Below are positions 8,483 to 15,787 of a stretch of 37,774 bases of DNA, one piece after another. A program made the position numbers and the translations under genes. This DNA is from Syntrophaceae bacterium. GTDB lineage: Bacteria; Desulfobacterota; SM23-61. The notes below the pieces were generated by a model. It saw only the letters and a list, made by a program, of their open reading frames with translations, had not been told where the DNA came from and did no database searches. Position 1 is the first letter of the stretch. The number at the start of each line of letters is the position of its first letter. The stretch spans positions 1 through 37,774 of the forward strand of contig JACAEW010000248.1 of the NCBI GenBank assembly GCA_013388675.1. Direction: 5' to 3'.

Positions 8483-9391
8483 TTACCCCACGATTTGCCG
8501 GAAGCGCCGGTCCCTTGCCGGATCGTTTTTCCGGGGCCACTGATTTTTGGCCAGGGTCGCCTTGCTGCTGTCCAGGCGCTGGTTCATGCCGGGATGAGTG
8601 GCGAAAATGCCCGTTTTGGTTCCGCCGGTCTGCTCCCGGGCCATTTTCTCGAGGGAGTCGGTAAGCCCGTAGGGGCTGTACCCCAGGCGGTTTAGGAAAG
8701 TAAGGGCTCCGAGGTCCGCTTGCAATTCCTGCTCCCGGCTGTATCCGTTGACCAGGAGGGTCTTGGCCACATCATCCACCGATCCTTCGAATAGCGATAC
8801 CAGCTTGGCCATCTCCGCCCCGCCGAGTTTCCGGACGGTTTCCGAGCCCAGGATGGAAAGGGCTTCCATCCAGCGGGACTTCGAAATGGAGGCCAGGCCG
8901 TCCTTGTTATTTACATGGGCCACCTCATGGGCCAGGATGGCGGCGAGCTGATCCTCGTTTTGGGCCCTTTTCAGCATGCCCCGGGTGATGAAAATGGTCC
9001 CCCCCGGGCAGGCCAGGGCGTTGGCCTCTTCGCTGTCCAGGATCGCGAAGTGATAGCCGCCAAAGGTGTGGGGGCGATCGGATGCCAGGGCAATTGATTG
9101 GCCGATGGAATGGACATAAGCGGTTAAACGTTCATTATTATACAGAGGGTACCGCCCAAGAATAGTGGCGGCCACGGCCCTCCCGATATAAAATTCCTCC
9201 TGCTCGGTCATGGGCCTGGCCGCTTTGGCGGTTTGTTTTGCGGCCCGGTCAATGGCTTCCCGGTCTTGTTTGGATATTTTCCCCATGCCTTCGCCGACGG
9301 CCGTCCCCATCTGAACGACCTCCGCGCAAGCGGCAAGGAACAGGGGCAACAGGAAAGCAACAACCGCAGAAGCGAAAAGATTCCTCTTCAT
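8483..9391 (-). CDS. M48-family metallopeptidase lipoprotein
   Basis: A 302-residue zinc peptidase. The N-terminus is a lipoprotein signal (hydrophobic VVAFLLPLFLAAC, lipobox Cys at residue 22), so it is probably membrane-anchored in the envelope. The catalytic motif HEVAH is at residues 155-159, and the third zinc ligand is probably the Glu of QELQAD in the helix near residue 220. The AYVHSIGQSIALASDRP segment and the C-terminal FATHPGMNQRL are typical of the BepA/YfgC-like M48 group, which handles outer-membrane protein quality control in other bacteria (family knowledge). The start overlaps the stop of the upstream SH3-domain gene (ATGA), so the two are translationally coupled. The exact substrate is unknown. 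Confidence 0.9.
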   Translation of the reverse strand: MKRNLFASAVVAFLLPLFLAACAEVVQMGTAVGEGMGKISKQDREAIDRAAKQTAKAARPMTEQEEFYIGRAVAATILGRYPLYNNERLTAYVHSIGQSIALASDRPHTFGGYHFAILDSEEANALACPGGTIFITRGMLKRAQNEDQLAAILAHEVAHVNNKDGLASISKSRWMEALSILGSETVRKLGGAEMAKLVSLFEGSVDDVAKTLLVNGYSREQELQADLGALTFLNRLGYSPYGLTDSLEKMAREQTGGTKTGIFATHPGMNQRLDSSKATLAKNQWPRKNDPARDRRFRQIVG

Positions 9392-9864
9392 TGCGCACCT
9401 CCCGGTTCCCGGAGGTTGCCGGCCTGGATGAAGGCTTGGAGCCTTTGTTCATCCACCTTATAGGCCTGCACCTGGTTTACGAGGTCATACCGCATCTTGG
9501 GATTCTTGTCCCGGAACGCCTTTTCCACCTCGGGATTGAAACCCTTACCCGCCAGGGCTACTTCGTCCCGGGAGGCTTCCTCGGCCTGGCCCCCTGCCAG
9601 AGAAGCGATCTGGAATTTCTGTTCCTGGATGGCGCTCTTGTGAATCCAGCCTTCTTTCCCCTGGTAGTTGACCCGGAACCAGTCTCCTTCCTTGCCCAAT
9701 TGCTCCAGGGCCGCCCCGAAAGGGGCCCGGACCAGGGGTGGGGCAAAGAAGCGTTTGTCCTTGCGGATCATGGCCTCCTGGGTTATGACCTTCACCGTGG
9801 CAGCCATGGCCACAGAGGCAACAAAGCATAAGCCAGCGAGGATGATCAAGGTCTTTGCTTTCAT
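9388..9864 (-). CDS. Exported bacterial SH3-domain protein
   Basis: A 158-residue protein starting at the ATG at 9864, chosen because AAGGGAGGAG lies just upstream and because it places a clean signal peptide first (MKAKTLIILAGLCFVASVAM, cleavage after AMA). The next ~60 residues form a bacterial SH3-like domain (VITQEAMIRKDK, then GDWFRVNYQGKEGWIHKSAI). The rest is charged and helical with no family I recognise. Such domains bind peptidoglycan or proteins in the periplasm. It lies 11 bases after the adenylate cyclase gene and overlaps the M48 peptidase start, so the three form an operon with an envelope theme. Confidence 0.85.
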   Translation of the reverse strand: MKAKTLIILAGLCFVASVAMAATVKVITQEAMIRKDKRFFAPPLVRAPFGAALEQLGKEGDWFRVNYQGKEGWIHKSAIQEQKFQIASLAGGQAEEASRDEVALAGKGFNPEVEKAFRDKNPKMRYDLVNQVQAYKVDEQRLQAFIQAGNLREPGGAQ

Positions 9865-9875
9865 ACGCTCCTCCC

Positions 9876-12026
9876 TTATTTCGTCGTCAGCCGGTAAACC
9901 CCGTCCCAGCCCGGCCCGGGCGGGTTCTCCTTGTAGGATCGGCACCGGCGAAAAAAAGTCTTGGACGGGCCATCGTCCGGGGCCAGTTCAAGGACTTGAT
10001 TGAACCGGGCTGCTGCCAGGTCGAATTCCTGTTTCCGGTACAAGTCCAACCCCTCGGCGAAAAGCGCGCGCACCCTTATCCGATCGGCATCGAGATCGTC
10101 CTTTTTGGCCATCAGCTCGTAGATACGCACCGGCAACTGCTTCCCTTTGACCTGGAGCAGGTCCAGCTCCCGCACCTCCACGGCCGGTTCGGCCTGCCGG
10201 TAGGTTTCCTCGCTGATGAGGATGGAGGTCCCGTATTCTTTCCCCGCGCCCTCCAGGCGGGATGCCAGGTTCACGCTATCCCCGATGACGGTGAAGTCAA
10301 AACGCTGGCTGGACCCCAGGTTCCCGATGATCATCTCTCCCGTGTTGATCCCGATGCGGGCATGAACCGGGGGCAGGCCCATGCGGATGAACTCCTCCCG
10401 GAGCTCGGCCAGGCGGGACTGGTTATCCAGGGCCGCCAGACATGCCCGGGAGGCATGGTCTTCCTGCGGGATAGGGGCCCCCCAGAAGGCCATGATAGCG
10501 TCTCCCTCGTACTTGTCGATGATGCCCCCGCTGGCCAGGATAATGTCCGTCATGGCCGTTAAATAACGGTTCAAGAGAGTCACTACCTCTTCGGGGGTCA
10601 GCTTTTCGGACATGCTGGTAAACCCGGCGAGGTCGGAAAAAAAGACGGTGAGAACCCGCTTTTCTCCCCCCAGGCGGAGTTTTTCCGGATGCTTGAGGAG
10701 GTCCTGGACCAGAAGGTCGGACATGTAATGGGAGAAGGCCTGCTTGATCTGCCGTTTCTGGCGCCCTTCGGTGGTATAACTGAAAACCGCGCTCACGGCA
10801 AAACTCAGCCCCAGGCTGGAGGACAGCAGCACCCCATCCACCCAGAGGTTGTTCTGAAAAGCCGCGTAAACCAGGAGAAACAAAGCGCCCCCATAGGCCA
10901 GGAGGAGAAGGGCCAGGTGCCACAGCCCGGGAACCAGCAGCACGGTCACGGAGGTGGCCAGGGCGAGGACCAGGGCAAGGCCCACGGCTGGATGAGGGGA
11001 AATTCGGACCCGAAAATCCCGGTGGAGAAGGTTGGCCAGCAGCGTGGCGTGAATGGACATGCCGGGAGTTACCGAATTGACCGGGGTCGGCTTCAGGTCG
11101 AAAAGTCCCGGAGCGGTCAACCCGACGAGGACGATCTTCTCCCGCAGAGTTTCGGGGGGATAAAGGGGCTTCTTTCCTTCCTGCAAGGCCAGGGATGATT
11201 GAATGGCATTGAAGGCCGAGAGGCGGCGGAAATCCTTTTCCGGGTCGTAATAGTGGAGCAGAAAATTCTGCCGCGAATCCAGGGGAAGACAAAAGTCTTG
11301 GAGACAGAGGGACCCTTTATCCAACACTGCCGAATTCTTGTCCCGGAGAAGAATGAAAAGAGCCAGGCCGAGAGAGGGCACCCAGCGCTCCTGGTATGGA
11401 AAGACTGCGGGGATGCGCCGGTAAATCCCGTCGGAATCGGGGAAAATGGCCACGTTTCCCAGACTGCGCGCGCTCTCGGCTAAATTTTGAAGGGGTGGAA
11501 TGGAGGATAGGTAGGGGGTCTGATTCGGGCCCGAGTTGTTGGTCAGGGGGATAGAAATCCGGTCGATAAGAGCCTTCTCATGGGGAGGAAGGGGACGTCT
11601 CTGCCGGCTGAGGAAGATGGGCAGAAGGGCCTTCCCGTTGGCCTGAAGGGCTTCGGCCAGCAGGCGGTCGTCTTCCACCCCGTAGGATGACGGTTCGGTA
11701 AATAGAATATCAAAGGCGACGGCTTTGGCTCCCGCGGCAGAGCATAAATCCAGGATCGGCGCATACATCTGTCTGGGCCAGGGCCAGTTGATTCCCTCCT
11801 TTTGGGCGGCCTCCAGGCTGTTCTGGTCAACGACGATCAGGACCACCTCCTCGGGGGCGGGGGAGCGAAGGGCTTTCAACCGGGAGAGGTGATCGTAGGT
11901 TTTGAGCTCGTAGGATTCGAGGAGATTTCCGGCGTAGAGGAGGAAGACGAAACCCCAAGCCAGGAGGCCGATGAGCACGCCGGAGATGATTTTTCCGTTT
12001 CGGGTGGTGATGAGTCGATTGAACAA
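9876..12026 (-). CDS. CHASE2-domain class III adenylate cyclase
   Basis: A 716-residue membrane cyclase. One N-terminal membrane helix (about 13-32) is followed by an extracytoplasmic CHASE2 sensor (about 35-330), recognisable from VVLIVVDQNSLEAA and AKAVAFDILFTEP, and then by three membrane helices (about 335-415). The C-terminal catalytic domain (about 455-640) has the first metal Asp in FFSDLAGFTSM (D465) and DKYEGDAIMAFWG with the Lys associated with adenine recognition (K505) and the second metal Asp (D509), followed by DFTVIGDSVNLASRLE. These point to ATP-to-cAMP conversion rather than guanylate cyclase. A short TPR-like tail follows. The start is TTG 12026 with GAGGA upstream; a candidate promoter precedes it. 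It heads the cyclase-SH3-M48 operon. Confidence 0.92.
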   Translation of the reverse strand: MFNRLITTRNGKIISGVLIGLLAWGFVFLLYAGNLLESYELKTYDHLSRLKALRSPAPEEVVLIVVDQNSLEAAQKEGINWPWPRQMYAPILDLCSAAGAKAVAFDILFTEPSSYGVEDDRLLAEALQANGKALLPIFLSRQRRPLPPHEKALIDRISIPLTNNSGPNQTPYLSSIPPLQNLAESARSLGNVAIFPDSDGIYRRIPAVFPYQERWVPSLGLALFILLRDKNSAVLDKGSLCLQDFCLPLDSRQNFLLHYYDPEKDFRRLSAFNAIQSSLALQEGKKPLYPPETLREKIVLVGLTAPGLFDLKPTPVNSVTPGMSIHATLLANLLHRDFRVRISPHPAVGLALVLALATSVTVLLVPGLWHLALLLLAYGGALFLLVYAAFQNNLWVDGVLLSSSLGLSFAVSAVFSYTTEGRQKRQIKQAFSHYMSDLLVQDLLKHPEKLRLGGEKRVLTVFFSDLAGFTSMSEKLTPEEVVTLLNRYLTAMTDIILASGGIIDKYEGDAIMAFWGAPIPQEDHASRACLAALDNQSRLAELREEFIRMGLPPVHARIGINTGEMIIGNLGSSQRFDFTVIGDSVNLASRLEGAGKEYGTSILISEETYRQAEPAVEVRELDLLQVKGKQLPVRIYELMAKKDDLDADRIRVRALFAEGLDLYRKQEFDLAAARFNQVLELAPDDGPSKTFFRRCRSYKENPPGPGWDGVYRLTTK

Positions 12027-12061
12027 GCGGGATTCCTCTATTTTGTTTCGCCGATGAAAAA

Positions 12062-12090
12062 ATTATAGCCGATTGTTCTCCCATTTGCCA
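12062..12090 (-). promoter_or_regulatory. Candidate sigma70 promoter of the cyclase operon
   Basis: On the minus strand a perfect TATAAT (12067-12062) lies 17 bases downstream of TGGCAA (12090-12085), a weak -35 match. The TTG start codon is about 35 bases further on. The region is the divergent gap between the cyclase and the AcdA-like gene. Confidence 0.5.
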
Positions 12091-12227
12091 CACACTGTTC
12101 CTTCAGCCAATGTATATTCGCTAACCTCCCTGCCGGAAGGATGGGGGGACAAAAGAAGTTTTCTCTATTTGTCGAATATGTTATGGTACGAACATTCAAA
12201 GGAAGTCATTCGCGGGAGGATGCATGC

Positions 12228-13631
12228 ATGAGGCCGATTCGAGAGGTCTTGGATGCGAAGAGCGTAGCGGTGATCGGCGCCTCGCGGGACCCGGAGAAGC
12301 CGGGGGCACAGCTTCTGAGGGTTTTGAAGAAAGTGGGATTTCAAGGGCTGGTGGCGGGAGTCAATCCCCAGGGGGGTGAGGTTTTCGAAACCCCCCTGTA
12401 CCGAAACCTGGAAGAGGTTCCGTTTGCCGTGGACCTGGCGGTCCTTCACATTCCACCCCGTTTGATCCCGCCGGTTTTACAGGACTGCGTCCGCAAGGGG
12501 GTCAAGGGCGTAGTCATCTCCGCCGAAGGGTTTGCCGAAACGGGGGAAGAAGGAGCCCAGTACCAGGAAGAGGTAAAGAAAATTCTCCGGTCTTCCGGAA
12601 TGAGGGGGTTCGGGCCGAATACGCTGGGGTTGGTGAATACCGCCACGGGCCTTACCACCTCCTATTACGCCGGTCCTAGGATGCTTCGTCCGGGCCCGAT
12701 CGGTTTTGCCGCCCAGTCCGGGATCTTCGTGGGAGCCCTTCTGCGGTACTTGAGTTCCTTCGAGGGATTCCAGCTCTCCAAGGGGCTCGGCCTGGGAAAC
12801 AAGGTGGATGTGAACGAATCGGATGCCCTTTCCTACCTTGCCGAGGACGAACAGACCCGGATTATCGGGATGTACCTGGAAGATGTTCGCGACGGACGCC
12901 GATTCCTGGAGACCGCCAGGCGGGCGGTCGCCAAAAAGCCGGTTTTGTTGATTAAAGGGGGAAGGACCCAAGAGGGGGCTCGGGCCACCGCCTCCCACAC
13001 GGCCAGCATGGCGGTGGAGGACACCGTTTTCGAAGGAGCCCTCCGGCAGGCGGGGGTGATCCGACTGACGGGCATCGATGAATTTGTGCGCTCCCTTAAA
13101 GGGTTTCTAAATATGCCCCTCCCGAAGGGAGGACGCCTTGCCTTTGTGACCTACAGCGGGGCCCAGGCCATCCTGAGCATCGATGCATCGGTGGACCTTG
13201 GTTTGCAGGTGGCCCGTCTGGAAGAATCCACCCGCGAGAGGATCGGGCGGGTGATTGCCACGGCTTCCAAAACCCGGAATCCGGTGGACATTTTCCCCGA
13301 TTGGCTGGCCCATGGATTCGAAACGACCACCACGGAGATTCTAAATGCTTTTGTGGAGGACCCAGGAGTGGACGGGATCATCTGTATTTCCTTCGCCGAT
13401 TCCAACCCGGAAATCTACCAGCCTATGGCGGATATCATCCGCCGGGAAAGCGTCAAGCCGGTCTTTTTCTCCCTCCTGGGAGCCCAGAAAGATATCGATG
13501 CATGCCGGATGTTCCTGGAAGAACGTCGAATTCCCTGTTTCGATTTTCCGGAAATGGCCGTCCGGGTTTTCGCGCAAATGTGGCAATATGCCCGAATAAA
13601 GGCCAGGTCCGAAGGGCGGGGTTTGGATTAA
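12228..13631 (+). CDS. AcdA-like ADP-forming acyl-CoA synthetase alpha-type subunit
   Basis: A 467-residue protein with an N-terminal CoA-binding Rossmann domain (SVAVIGASRDPEKPGAQLLR) and two succinyl-CoA-ligase-like domains. The conserved phospho-acceptor His of the family is present in ATASHTASMA (about residue 260). ADP-forming acetyl-CoA synthetases convert acyl-CoA + ADP + Pi to acid + CoA + ATP, giving substrate-level ATP in anaerobes. The family's ATP-grasp (beta) part is absent both from this protein and from the window, so activity would need a partner elsewhere. ATG 12228 is chosen because GGGAGGA precedes it; the frame is open upstream to 12141. It lies 15 bases upstream of the selenoprotein candidate, so the two are probably co-transcribed. 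Substrate cannot be told from sequence. Confidence 0.85.
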   Translation: MRPIREVLDAKSVAVIGASRDPEKPGAQLLRVLKKVGFQGLVAGVNPQGGEVFETPLYRNLEEVPFAVDLAVLHIPPRLIPPVLQDCVRKGVKGVVISAEGFAETGEEGAQYQEEVKKILRSSGMRGFGPNTLGLVNTATGLTTSYYAGPRMLRPGPIGFAAQSGIFVGALLRYLSSFEGFQLSKGLGLGNKVDVNESDALSYLAEDEQTRIIGMYLEDVRDGRRFLETARRAVAKKPVLLIKGGRTQEGARATASHTASMAVEDTVFEGALRQAGVIRLTGIDEFVRSLKGFLNMPLPKGGRLAFVTYSGAQAILSIDASVDLGLQVARLEESTRERIGRVIATASKTRNPVDIFPDWLAHGFETTTTEILNAFVEDPGVDGIICISFADSNPEIYQPMADIIRRESVKPVFFSLLGAQKDIDACRMFLEERRIPCFDFPEMAVRVFAQMWQYARIKARSEGRGLD

Positions 13632-13646
13632 GGGAGGAGGTTTTTT

Positions 13647-14105
13647 ATGACCAAGGAAGAAATGCGCGAAAAAGCCATGCAGATGATGATGAAACGGTTT
13701 CACTGAAGCCAGGCCGTTCTTGCGGTCGGGCAAGAGAAGCTGGGGAAAAAAGACGACGAAGTCGTCAGAGCCATGGGCGCTTTCGGGGGCGGGCTGGGGG
13801 GAAACGGGGAAATTTGCGGGGCCGCCGTGGGGGCCATTGCGGTGATGGGATTGAGGTTCAGCCGGGCCCGGGAAGATGAAAAAGAAGACCCCCGCATGTG
13901 GTCCTATTCTCACGAGGTCCTGGAGCGGTTCCGGGAGATCGTGAAAAACCACGGGGGAATTCACTGCCGGGACATTGTGAACGTGGACTGGAAAGACCGG
14001 GAGCAGGCCAAGGCTTTCTACAAGAGTGAAAAAGTCCTGGAATGCAGGCGGGTCATCGGCGATACGGTCGAAATGCTCGGGGAACTTTTGGAACGGGCTT
14101 CGTAG
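13647..14105 (+). CDS. C_GCAxxG_C_C family redox protein, probable selenoprotein (Sec at codon 20)
   Basis: Reading through an in-frame TGA at 13704-13706 gives a 152-residue protein. An excellent ribosome site (AGGGAGGAGG, 13631-13640) precedes the ATG at 13647, so translation is set up to begin before the TGA. Downstream of the TGA the frame continues with SQAVLAVGQEKLG, then AFGGGLGGNGEICGAAVGA, and Cys at 57, 107 and 133. This is the C_GCAxxG_C_C redox family, which normally has four conserved cysteines, the first in an N-C-(A/S)-Q-A-V-L context. Here the first Cys position is the TGA. A hairpin matching a bacterial SECIS follows at once. The most economical reading is a selenocysteine-containing redox protein; the alternative is a Cys-to-stop mutation. 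Function of the family is not established. Confidence 0.8.
13704..13743 (+). promoter_or_regulatory. SECIS-like hairpin directly after in-frame TGA
   Basis: After TGA (13704-13706), TTCTTGC (13717-13723) pairs with GCAAGAG (13730-13736, one G-U) around the six-base loop GGTCGG (13724-13729). An outer helix CCAG/CTGG (13709-13712 with 13740-13743) extends the structure. The loop GGTC begins 17 bases after the TGA. In the E. coli fdhF SECIS, as I recall it, GGUC in the apical loop begins 18 bases after UGA, so both spacing and loop sequence match what SelB recognises. Confidence 0.72.
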
Positions 14106-14138
14106 GGGCGATCACGCGAAACGCTTGCCGGGTCGCCC
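14106..14138. other. Hairpin between convergent genes
   Basis: GGGCGA (14106-14111) pairs with TCGCCC (14133-14138) in the 45-base gap between the convergent selenoprotein candidate and the HTH/zinc-ribbon gene. There is no clear U-tract, so a terminator role is only possible. Confidence 0.3.
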
Positions 14139-14150
14139 TTTGGTGAAAAA

Positions 14151-14444
14151 TTAGATAACCACCCGGTACCGCGGCGGGGAAATCGATTCGCTCTTGCAAA
14201 GGGGGCACCGGCTGGGAGTACTGAGACGATCTCTTTTTTTGAAGGAAAATCCGCAATCCAGGCAGGCGGCAGGCTCCATTTTCAGCCGGACGGAACGGGA
14301 AATGTGTTCGAGGTGATCCAGCACATCCTTTTCCCGGACCCGGAAGAGCTGGGAAATCTCCCGCAAGTCCATCGGCCCGTCCTCCAGCGCCTTTAGAATT
14401 TCTTTTCGCAAAGTCTGGGGCTTACTGTCCATATTTCTATGCAT
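14151..14444 (-). CDS. Small HTH plus zinc-ribbon protein (putative transcription regulator)
   Basis: A 97-residue protein. The N-terminal half looks like a winged helix (LRKEILKALEDGPMDLREIS, then DVLDHLEHISRS). The C-terminal half has a zinc ribbon with two Cys pairs, CLDCGFSF and CPLCKSE. This layout matches the predicted HTH/Zn-ribbon transcription regulators (COG3357 type). The ATG at 14444 overlaps the stop of the dehydratase-type gene (TAG at 14439-14437) by 8 bases, with GGGGGGA upstream, so the two are translationally coupled; a second ATG four codons on is also possible. It probably regulates, or is co-regulated with, the two upstream iron-sulfur enzyme genes (inference). Confidence 0.78.
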   Translation of the reverse strand: MHRNMDSKPQTLRKEILKALEDGPMDLREISQLFRVREKDVLDHLEHISRSVRLKMEPAACLDCGFSFKKRDRLSTPSRCPLCKSESISPPRYRVVI

Positions 14445-15690
14445 TCCCCCCGGCTTTCCTATTCTCCAGGGTCTCCATGAAAGCTTCGACCCGGGTTTTC
14501 ACCTGGGCGTCGGAGTAAACCCGGGAATCGGTCATATCCGCTTCGAGAATCAGGCTGGGCGTCCCGGTTTTTTCCAGGACAATCCTTTGGATGTCGTACT
14601 GCCCCAGGGAATAGGGTTTGCAGCTTCGGTTGGAATGAATGACCAGGCCGTCCACGGAAAACCTCTCCATCAGCTTCAGCACCTTTTCGATCATGAGGTC
14701 GATGCTGATATTGAGATAGATTTTTGTGTATGCCCGGGCCAGGCCGTCCATAGGGTCCAGGGTCTCGAATCCTTCGAAAACCCAGGCGCTGGTATAGGTA
14801 TCGGCCACGAGACAGGCTCCAAAGGAAGAGAAGAGGTCGGACAGCTCCCGCATCTTATACCAGATGGGGATATTGTCCCACAGGAGACGGAATCTTTCCC
14901 CGGGAACGGCGCTCATGCCGCCGGCAATTCGTTCCTGGAGCTCGGCTTTCATGTCCCGGTAGAAGTCGGTCACCTCCCTGGTTCCCCGGAGGGTGACGAT
15001 GGGGGCCATGTTGATGAAGGCGTCAAAGCAGCTCATGGGCGAGGGGCGGTGGGCGCAAAGGTCCAGAACCTCTTTCCAAAGGAGAGCCGATTCGCCCGAG
15101 TGGCGCAGCACCTCCATCAAACGGTCGCGGTCGAATTTTTTTGCGGTGATGGCCTCGATGAAGCCGATCAACTCCCCAAACTGGCTCCGAACATAGAGCA
15201 GGCTTTCCGGGACGACCTGGTGGTGGATGAAAGGAGTGTCCAGGAGAAAGAGGGGGACCCGAAAGATGCGGCTCAGGGACTGGTACCATTTCATGACCGT
15301 CCCGCAGATGTTGTTGCAGGCCAGGAGGAAGTCCGGCTTGGGCAAGCCCCCGGGGATGGGGCTTTTCTTGGTCAGGGCCGATCCGATGTCTCCCCGGGCG
15401 TAAGAGCAAAGGTCCCGGGAGTATCCCAAGCCCTCGGCCACTTCGCACAACTCTACGGACATGCGGGAGGCGCCCAGCATGGCGCCGTGGTTCTCTGGGT
15501 AGATGGGGATGATGTCCGCCGCGATGAGAGGCTCCACCGGGCCTCCGCTGGTGATCCAGGCGATCTTCTTTTCCGTCCCCTCGGCCATTTTGGCGCCCAG
15601 GTAATAGCGGGTCATGAGCTCTTTCATCTTTTGCGAAGCCCGAAGACGATTCTTGTCCTTTTCCTTTGAGTCTTTCATTTCCCGGGCCAT
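14437..15690 (-). CDS. 2-hydroxyacyl-CoA dehydratase / benzoyl-CoA reductase family subunit (larger)
   Basis: A 417-residue subunit of the BcrB/HgdA-like fold. Supporting stretches are IAWITSGGPVEPLIAADIIP near the N-terminus, the cysteine-bearing CSYARGDIGS and CNNICGT, and the late SNRSCKPYSLGQ, which is highly typical of this family (cluster-binding Cys). These proteins hold a [4Fe-4S] cluster and perform one-electron chemistry on CoA esters, either syn-dehydration of 2-hydroxyacyl-CoA or reduction of aromatic CoA. The ATG at 15690 is chosen for GGGGAGGTCAGG upstream; the frame extends to 15750. It follows the partner subunit after about 97 bases. The required ATP-driven activator (HgdC or BcrAD type) is not in the window. 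The substrate cannot be told. Confidence 0.88.
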   Translation of the reverse strand: MAREMKDSKEKDKNRLRASQKMKELMTRYYLGAKMAEGTEKKIAWITSGGPVEPLIAADIIPIYPENHGAMLGASRMSVELCEVAEGLGYSRDLCSYARGDIGSALTKKSPIPGGLPKPDFLLACNNICGTVMKWYQSLSRIFRVPLFLLDTPFIHHQVVPESLLYVRSQFGELIGFIEAITAKKFDRDRLMEVLRHSGESALLWKEVLDLCAHRPSPMSCFDAFINMAPIVTLRGTREVTDFYRDMKAELQERIAGGMSAVPGERFRLLWDNIPIWYKMRELSDLFSSFGACLVADTYTSAWVFEGFETLDPMDGLARAYTKIYLNISIDLMIEKVLKLMERFSVDGLVIHSNRSCKPYSLGQYDIQRIVLEKTGTPSLILEADMTDSRVYSDAQVKTRVEAFMETLENRKAGGNA

Positions 15691-15787
15691 CCTGACCTCC
15701 CCGTCGAGCGAAAAAATTCTACCTCCCCATTTCCCGATCCGTATCCCCAAGGACTGGCATTGGGAATCGGGGATTTGATCAATGTCC

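Noticed and set aside
8205..8540. Minus-strand frame with MAPEKRSGKG start
   Set aside because: Different frame from the permease similarity and overlapping the M48 gene end; Pro/Ser-rich translation without homology.
12141..12227. N-terminal extension of the AcdA-like protein
   Set aside because: GGGAGGA precedes ATG 12228, and the conserved CoA-binding domain begins there.
13773..14105. Independent short gene starting at ATG 13773
   Set aside because: No ribosome site precedes this ATG and the family's N-terminal part lies upstream in the same frame; reading through TGA from 13647 explains the locus better.
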